5,783 bases of DNA from Halomonas halophila (GTDB taxonomy: Bacteria; Pseudomonadota; Gammaproteobacteria; Pseudomonadales; Halomonadaceae), in the NCBI GenBank assembly GCA_002433675.1, contig DJIP01000134.1, positions 13,089 through 18,871 on the forward strand. The letters run 5' to 3'. Below the pieces are notes generated by a model, which saw only the letters and a program-made list of their open reading frames with translations, did not search any database and was not told where the DNA came from. The translations under genes were made by a program, and so were the position numbers. Below, in pieces: positions 1 through 4,172 of this stretch; the stretch's first letter is position 1, and each line of letters starts with the position of its first letter.

Positions 1-31
1 TCAGCGACAAAATGTGGCCGTGTCGTCGTTG
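1..31. other. Left edge, downstream of the alg8-like stop
   Basis: These 31 bases follow the stop of the alg8-like gene on the minus strand. No ATG start or ribosome binding site is visible on that strand. One minus-strand frame is open to the edge (reading LTTTTRPHFVA), so a following operon gene could begin outside the window or overlap the alg8-like end. Another frame closes with TGA at 3-1. No terminator hairpin is seen, so transcription probably continues leftward. Confidence 0.4.
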
Positions 32-1945
32 TCAGCCGTGGCGTGGCTGCACCTGGATGCGCAGGTCACTCAGCGACAGCCTGGTGTCGTGAAGGTCAAG
101 CGAGCAGCGCTGCTGATCGGTGCAGCTCAACAGATCGCCCGGGGCTGGAGTGGTCCCCTGGGCGTCCTTGAGGTGGTCGATCAACGCCGGCGGGACCTCT
201 AGCGTGGTGCCCTGGGGGCTGCCGCTGAGGTGGGTAGCCTCGCCGATGCCGCTCGCTCCCAGGCGTTCGATCAGCCGATCGCTGATCCGCAGCTCGCCGG
301 CAGGCAGGCGCAGCTCGCCCGAGCCATCCTCGATGCGGCTGGCCAGCCAGCGACTGGCGTCAGGCAGCGCAGCACTGTCGCTGGGCACCGGGCCTGCACG
401 CTCGAGGATCTTCAGCGAGGTGGCGTCAGGGACCTTCAGTACGCCGGTGGCCAGGGTCAGCACGAACAACATCAGGCAAACATGAAAGCCATGCAGCAGG
501 TGACCCATGCGACGCTGGCGGCGCACCGCCTTTTCATCACCTGGCTCGCCGGCGGAGATGCCCTGGCGTGACCACTTCTGACGGTTGAAGCGAAAGCTCA
601 CGTAGGTCTTGAGCAGGGCGCCGTAGACCTGGTTGTAGTAGATCAGCGGGATCCACAGAAGGCTGAAGCGACCACGCTGCCAGGCCAGGATCGAGGTGGA
701 AATCCCGCGAGTGAACAGGATCCACAAGGCATAGGCGAAGATGAACGACGGTCGCACGAACAGCGTCACCAGGATCGCCACGATGGGGCCGATCAAGGTC
801 GTCCACATGGACAGCCGCTGGTCGATCAGACTCCACCAGGTGAACAGCCCCATCGGCCTCGGCCCCAGGGCAATGGCGCGACCGCTGGTGCGCAGCATGT
901 TGCCGTACCAGCGACGCATCAGATCGGTGGTCGAGGCGAAGAAGCGCTTGCGGTCCGGCAGCTCCTCGAATCCCGAAACATAGACGTCCGGAAGATAGAG
1001 CATCTTCCAGCCGTTCTTGAGCAACCAGTACCAGGTCGACTTGTCGTCCCCGGACAGGAACTTGAAGTTGCCGAAGCGCCAATGCTCGACGTGGTCATTC
1101 TCGACCATGTCGATAAAGTCCGGGTGGGTCGCCAGGTCGGCGCGAAAGGCGCTGTAGCGGCCGGTCAGGACCAGCAGCCGCTCGGACACCGACATCGAGC
1201 TCATCACCAGGTGACGCTGGGCGTAGCGCAGGTCGTACCACTCCTTGGTGGCATCGTTGCCGGTAACGATGGCGCTGTTATTGGTGGTCAGGGCGCCGAG
1301 ATCATCGCGCAGGGCGAAGAACGACAGCGAGCGCTCCAGGGTCCCGGGCTCGAGCAGGATATCCCCGTCCATGGACACCAGCAGAGCGTCGGGGGCCGGT
1401 GCCCGGCGCGAGATCGCTCGCAGCACCTCGGCCATGGCCGAACGCTTGCCGTCGCCCTTCTGGAACATGTAGCGGACCTCGATATGTGACGGCCAGCGGT
1501 GTTCCTGCAGGACGTGGGAGATGATGTCCACGTCGGTCTGGTCCGAGACCGAGGCAAAGATGGTGGTCGGCACCCCATAGCTCCGGGTCTCCTCGATCAG
1601 CGCGTCGTAGACCCGGAAGCAGACGTCGGGGTCGATGCGAAAGGAGGTGCACAGCACGTAGAGCTCTGACGGCTTGCCGGACTCTCCCAGGGCGTCGGCC
1701 TCGGCCCGCATCTGTGGAAAGACGCGGCGGTTGTACCACACCGATCGCAGTGCCTGAACGAACCACCATGAGTAGCGCCACGCGCCGACCGCGCCGATGG
1801 CGAAGAAGAAGCTCTTCGACGCCGGCGAGAACACCTCGGAGGGCAACTCGCTGACCAGCACGATCAGCAGCGACAGCAGCAGTGCCAGGGTGGTCAGCTC
1901 CGTGGCCTTGCTGGCCACGGAGGTGTGCTTGGGTAGCGATGACAT
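32..1945 (-). CDS. alg8: Alg8-family membrane polysaccharide synthase (GT2) with an extra C-terminal periplasmic domain
   Basis: This is a 637-residue inner-membrane processive glycosyltransferase, family GT2, that should polymerise a nucleotide-sugar into an exopolysaccharide and move it across the membrane. It resembles Pseudomonas Alg8 (mannuronan synthase, about 494 residues as I recall it) from end to end of the core. Membrane segments lie near residues 17-38, 45-66, 380-398, 400-420 and 483-503. The GT2 signatures are DGD at 193-195, the acceptor-side GDD in FLSGDDKS at 299-301, and the RRWYGN block with RW at 345-346. The ATG at 1945 was chosen because AAGGA lies 7 nt upstream and the first membrane helix follows; an in-frame ATG at 2053 lies inside ugd. 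The gap from the ugd stop is 10 nt, which suggests translational coupling. Residues 506-637 are an extension absent from classical Alg8, discussed in the findings. The polymer is uncertain: the family points to mannuronan, but the partner ugd points to UDP-glucuronate. Confidence 0.88.
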   Translation of the reverse strand: MSSLPKHTSVASKATELTTLALLLSLLIVLVSELPSEVFSPASKSFFFAIGAVGAWRYSWWFVQALRSVWYNRRVFPQMRAEADALGESGKPSELYVLCTSFRIDPDVCFRVYDALIEETRSYGVPTTIFASVSDQTDVDIISHVLQEHRWPSHIEVRYMFQKGDGKRSAMAEVLRAISRRAPAPDALLVSMDGDILLEPGTLERSLSFFALRDDLGALTTNNSAIVTGNDATKEWYDLRYAQRHLVMSSMSVSERLLVLTGRYSAFRADLATHPDFIDMVENDHVEHWRFGNFKFLSGDDKSTWYWLLKNGWKMLYLPDVYVSGFEELPDRKRFFASTTDLMRRWYGNMLRTSGRAIALGPRPMGLFTWWSLIDQRLSMWTTLIGPIVAILVTLFVRPSFIFAYALWILFTRGISTSILAWQRGRFSLLWIPLIYYNQVYGALLKTYVSFRFNRQKWSRQGISAGEPGDEKAVRRQRRMGHLLHGFHVCLMLFVLTLATGVLKVPDATSLKILERAGPVPSDSAALPDASRWLASRIEDGSGELRLPAGELRISDRLIERLGASGIGEATHLSGSPQGTTLEVPPALIDHLKDAQGTTPAPGDLLSCTDQQRCSLDLHDTRLSLSDLRIQVQPRHG

Positions 1946-1952
1946 GGTCGCG

Positions 1953-1957
1953 TCCTT
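1953..1957 (-). promoter_or_regulatory. Ribosome binding site of the alg8-like gene, overlapping the ugd stop
   Basis: On the minus strand AAGGA ends 7 nt before the ATG at 1945. The TAA stop of ugd (1958-1956) shares its AA with this site, so ribosomes finishing ugd end directly on the Shine-Dalgarno of the next gene. This supports the 1945 start and coupling of the pair. Confidence 0.75.
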
Positions 1958-3302
1958 ACACCCGGGGGTGTTGCAGGGAGGCGCCGCGACCCATGGCGTA
2001 GTATTCGAGACCCGCCGCTTCGACGTCCTCGGGTGAGAAGAGGTTGCGGCCATCGATCACCAGCGGGTGATTGAGGGTGCGTGCGATCTTGTCGAAGTCG
2101 ACGGTGCGGAAGGCCTTCCACTCGGTGCAGATGACCAGGGCGTCGGCGCCTTCCAGGGCAGCATCACGCTGCTTGGAGAGACACAGGTCCGAGCGCTCGC
2201 CGTAGATGCGGTGACACTCGGCGGCGGCTTCGGGGTCGTAGGCCTGGACCCGGGCGCCGGCTTGCCACAGCTGTTCCATCAGTACCCGACTCGGCGCCTC
2301 GCGCATGTCGTCGGTGTTGGGCTTGAAGGCGAGCCCCCACAGGGCGATGGTGCGGCCCTCGAGGTTGCCGTGGAGCGCCAGTTCCAGCTTGTCGAACAGC
2401 CGCGTCTTCTGGGCGTCGTTGACCGTCTCCACGGCCTGCAGCATGCGTGCGGGGGCGCCGACTTCGCTGGCGGTGCGGGCCAGTGCCTTGACGTCCTTGG
2501 GGAAGCAGGAGCCGCCGTAGCCACAGCCAGGATAGATGAAGTGATAGCCGATACGCGGGTCGCTGCCGATACCATGGCGGACCTGTTCGACGTCCGCACC
2601 CAGGTGCTCGGCCAGGTTGGCGATCTCGTTGATGAAGCTGATCTTGGTGGCAAGCATGGCGTTGGCGGCGTACTTGGTCAGCTCGGCGCTGCGCACGTCC
2701 ATGAACATCAGCTTGTCGCGCTGGCGGCTGTAGGGGGCATAGCACTCGCGCATCAGCTTGCGAACCTTGTCGCTTTCGGTACCGATGACGATCCGCGCTC
2801 CCCGCGAGAAGTCCTCGATAGCCGCGCCTTCCTTGAGGAATTCCGGGTTGGAACAGACGTCGAAGTCGACCTCGGCCTGGCGTCCCTCCAGAGTATCCGC
2901 CACCGCCTGGTGAACCTTGTCGGCGGTCCCCACCGGAACGGTGGACTTGTTTATGATGACGCGATATCCGTCCATGTGCTGGCCGATGGTACGGGCCACG
3001 CCAAGGACGTGGGTCAGGTCGGCGCTGCCGTCCTCGTCAGGGGGTGTGCCCACCGCGATGAACTGCAACAGGCCATGGGCCACCCCTTCCTCTGGGCTAT
3101 CGGAGAAGGTCAGGCGTTCGTCTTCCATATTGTGGCGGATCAGATCCTCGAGGCCTGGCTCGAAGATCGGTACCTCACCGCGCTTGAGACGAGCGACCTT
3201 GACCTGATCGACGTCCACACACATCACGTCATGTCCCACATCGGCCAGGCAGGCACCGGTGACCAGTCCTACGTAACCCGAGCCGTGAATCGTGATTTTC
3301 AT
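1956..3302 (-). CDS. ugd: UDP-glucose 6-dehydrogenase
   Basis: This 448-residue cytoplasmic enzyme oxidises UDP-glucose to UDP-glucuronate with two NAD+. The N-terminal Rossmann domain shows GSGYVG (7-12) and an acidic VDVD strand end (D30) for NAD ribose. Further family motifs are STVPVGT (120-126), NPEFLKEG (152-159) with E154, and the helix [13 protein letters not shown] with K210 and N214. The catalytic block is [13 protein letters not shown] with nucleophile C266 and D270. The C-terminal UDP-binding domain shows [13 protein letters not shown] (326-338) and IDGRN (416-420). These motifs and the length fit bacterial Ugd; the GDP-mannose dehydrogenase AlgD belongs to the same superfamily but differs around the catalytic cysteine. 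The start at 3302 is set by AAGGAG 7 nt upstream and by the immediate Rossmann strand; an in-frame ATG at 3398 would add 32 unlikely residues. It is the first gene of an operon with the alg8-like synthase and probably feeds it. Confidence 0.95.
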   Translation of the reverse strand: MKITIHGSGYVGLVTGACLADVGHDVMCVDVDQVKVARLKRGEVPIFEPGLEDLIRHNMEDERLTFSDSPEEGVAHGLLQFIAVGTPPDEDGSADLTHVLGVARTIGQHMDGYRVIINKSTVPVGTADKVHQAVADTLEGRQAEVDFDVCSNPEFLKEGAAIEDFSRGARIVIGTESDKVRKLMRECYAPYSRQRDKLMFMDVRSAELTKYAANAMLATKISFINEIANLAEHLGADVEQVRHGIGSDPRIGYHFIYPGCGYGGSCFPKDVKALARTASEVGAPARMLQAVETVNDAQKTRLFDKLELALHGNLEGRTIALWGLAFKPNTDDMREAPSRVLMEQLWQAGARVQAYDPEAAAECHRIYGERSDLCLSKQRDAALEGADALVICTEWKAFRTVDFDKIARTLNHPLVIDGRNLFSPEDVEAAGLEYYAMGRGASLQHPRV

Positions 3303-3309
3303 GAACTCA

Positions 3310-3315
3310 CTCCTT
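3310..3315 (-). promoter_or_regulatory. Ribosome binding site of ugd
   Basis: On the minus strand a full AAGGAG ends 7 nt before the ATG at 3302. It fixes that start against the longer in-frame alternative at 3398. The site lies inside a GGCAAGG copy (3312-3318) that could pair with an upstream CCTTGCC in the leader (see the separate leader entry). Confidence 0.85.
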
Positions 3316-3338
3316 GCCGTCGCTTGTGATATTGGCGG

Positions 3339-3400
3339 CCTTGCCTCGGGCGTCGGAGGGACGCCGGGAAAGCCTTGTTCTGACCGCAATGAGGGCAAGG
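3339..3400 (-). promoter_or_regulatory. Possible structured leader of the ugd mRNA
   Basis: In the minus-strand transcript, CCUUGCC (3400-3394) is perfectly complementary to GGCAAGG at 3345-3339. Nested inside is a perfect 6-bp hairpin, 3349-3354 with 3360-3365, around a 5-nt loop. The same CCUUGCC can also pair over 8 bp (UCCUUGCC) with the second copy, GGCAAGGA, at 3318-3311, which contains part of the Shine-Dalgarno. Two competing pairings, one hiding the ribosome site, are visible in the bases. That they control translation is inference, and it requires transcription to start upstream of 3400, which I cannot show. Confidence 0.3.
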
Positions 3401-3426
3401 ATCGATCCAGTTAAATTTTTGTGCTT

Positions 3427-3456
3427 TTAAAACAGTGACTTATGTGTATTTGCTCT
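3427..3456 (+). repeat. Imperfect intergenic repeat, copy A
   Basis: The order is TTAAAA, CAGTG, ACTTATGTGT, a 3-nt gap, then TGCTCT. Copy B at 3541-3569 has the same blocks in the same order with small indels (AT inserted after TTAAAA, ATT missing before TGCTCT). This could be a duplicated protein-binding or promoter element upstream of ugd. A related inverted copy lies at 3610-3629. Confidence 0.45.
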
Positions 3457-3540
3457 CGAGTGAGCATGCTTCGGAGTAACATCTGGTCGGTCGAGGTGTC
3501 GCCGTAAAGAGACAATGGCGTGCGACGTTCGTATAAATCC

Positions 3541-3569
3541 TTAAAAATCAGTGCCTTATATGTTGCTCT
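3541..3569 (+). repeat. Imperfect intergenic repeat, copy B
   Basis: The order is TTAAAA, AT, CAGTG, CCTTATATGT, TGCTCT, matching copy A at 3427-3456 block by block about 114 bp away. Copies A and B have the same orientation. Function is unknown. Confidence 0.45.
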
Positions 3570-3609
3570 ATGGATACGCCGATGATTTTTTCCGCAATAA
3601 CTTGTTGAA

Positions 3610-3629
3610 ATATAAGTGAAAACACTGTT
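3610..3629 (-). repeat. Related inverted copy of the CAGTG/CTTAT element
   Basis: Read on the minus strand, AACAGTG is followed by five extra bases (TTTTC) and then ACTTATATTT. These are the central blocks of copy A in the opposite orientation. It is more degenerate than A and B, so chance similarity in AT-rich DNA cannot be excluded. Confidence 0.25.
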
Positions 3630-3688
3630 CTTTTACGTTTCTTTGAACGGCGGGTAATCAGGGCATCATGCTTGAGACGGTTTTTGCG

Positions 3689-3706
3689 GCATGACGATCG
3701 CCATGC
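3689..3706. promoter_or_regulatory. 18-bp near-perfect palindrome, possible operator
   Basis: GCATG at 3689-3693 and CATGC at 3702-3706 flank CGATCG (3695-3700), and all share the same centre. Eight of nine base pairs are complementary; only 3694/3701 mismatch. Such a dyad in the middle of a divergent intergenic region could bind a dimeric regulator. It is not followed by a T-tract, so it is not an intrinsic terminator. Confidence 0.35.
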
Positions 3707-4073
3707 TGACGCCGTCAACGCCGAGTGACACCAGCGCTGCCAGGCGTCGAGCCGTGGTGAAAGTCGAGTTGGTCGACCCGGCAGTAAAACTGTGCCCTCA
3801 GTCGATAAGGGGAAGAAAGGATTATTTAACAGTGGCTTGTGCCTTGATCTGGGCCCCGGCAGGGATGCCTCGAGGAGCTGATGCTTATATGCGCCCACTG
3901 AAAAGCATGAGGTTTCTAGCCATTCGCGGAGTTAGTTAAGCATGAGTGACAAGAAGTTATTAGCGTTAAATATATAGACGTTGTTTTCAGAAGTTTGCAT
4001 AAAACACCAATTAAATAGGTGCGCCCTTAAAATACTGTACTTGAGTCCAATGCTAGTCATAAAAGAGCTTCGC

Positions 4074-4101
4074 TAATACTGCTTCCACAGTGTGCCGATA
4101 A
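4074..4101 (+). promoter_or_regulatory. Candidate sigma-28 (FliA) promoter for the adhesin gene
   Basis: GCCGATAA at 4094-4101 is an exact match to the established FliA -10 element. The -35 side is weak: TAAT at 4074-4077 with 16 nt to the -10, where the consensus is TAAA with about 15. A start of transcription just downstream would put the hairpin at 4102-4139 at the 5' end of the adhesin mRNA and leave a leader of about 65 nt. Confidence 0.3.
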
Positions 4102-4139
4102 AGTGCGCCATCGAGGACAAGAGTGTCCTTGGGCGCGCT
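4102..4139 (+). promoter_or_regulatory. Strong hairpin in the adhesin 5' leader
   Basis: Positions 4102-4109 pair with 4132-4139, a 2-nt bulge (4110-4111) follows, and 4112-4119 pair with 4124-4131 around the tetraloop AGAG. This gives 16 base pairs, two of them G-U. No T-tract follows, so it is not a typical rho-independent terminator. It ends 21 nt before the ribosome binding site. CGATAAA lies on both sides (4096-4102 and 4140-4146). It may stabilise the mRNA or be a regulator target; it also resembles a tiny hairpin insertion with a flanking duplication. Confidence 0.45.
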
Positions 4140-4160
4140 CGATAAACGACAACGAGCATC

Positions 4161-4166
4161 AGGGGA
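4161..4166 (+). promoter_or_regulatory. Ribosome binding site of the adhesin gene
   Basis: AGGGGA lies 6 nt before the ATG at 4173. An in-frame TAA at 4143-4145 rules out a longer N-terminus, so together they fix the start. Confidence 0.75.
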
Positions 4167-4172
4167 AGCGAC

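Larger units (their letters stand above)
3303..4172. other. Long divergent intergenic region (870 bp), no convincing gene
   Basis: This region lies between the divergent starts of ugd (minus) and the adhesin gene (plus). Much of it, especially about 3411-3660 and 3930-4080, is visibly AT-rich against GC-rich flanking genes, while about 3680-3780 is GC-richer. Open frames here (for example 3691-3939 plus and 3548-3898 minus) have no ribosome binding site and no recognisable protein motif. No tRNA, CRISPR or intact insertion sequence was recognised. I could not find a convincing sigma-70 -35/-10 pair for either gene. The repeats, dyads and candidate promoter listed separately are what it holds. 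It most likely carries the regulatory input for both transcription units. Confidence 0.6.

Noticed and set aside
1956..3302. Assignment as GDP-mannose 6-dehydrogenase (algD) because of the adjacent alg8 homologue
   Set aside because: The catalytic block [13 protein letters not shown] and the [13 protein letters not shown] motif are those of UDP-glucose 6-dehydrogenases, not of AlgD.
2067..3329. 420-codon open frame on the plus strand
   Set aside because: It lies antisense to ugd, whose protein shows every family motif. The long frame follows from GC-rich codon use, and its translation has no recognisable domain.
3548..3898. 116-codon minus-strand frame in the intergenic region
   Set aside because: It starts with GTG without a Shine-Dalgarno, has no recognisable motif, and overlaps the AT-rich repeats.
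3691..3939. 82-codon plus-strand frame in the intergenic region
   Set aside because: There is no ribosome binding site before the ATG, which lies inside the 18-bp palindrome. The translation resembles no family I know.
3930..4080. Sigma-70 promoter for the adhesin in the AT-rich stretch
   Set aside because: Several -10-like words (TAAAAT at 4028, TAATAC at 4074) were tried, but none has an acceptable -35 at 16-18 nt.
4102..4139. Hairpin as a rho-independent terminator
   Set aside because: The stem is strong, but it is followed by CGATAAACGAC and not a run of T, and no plausible gene precedes it.
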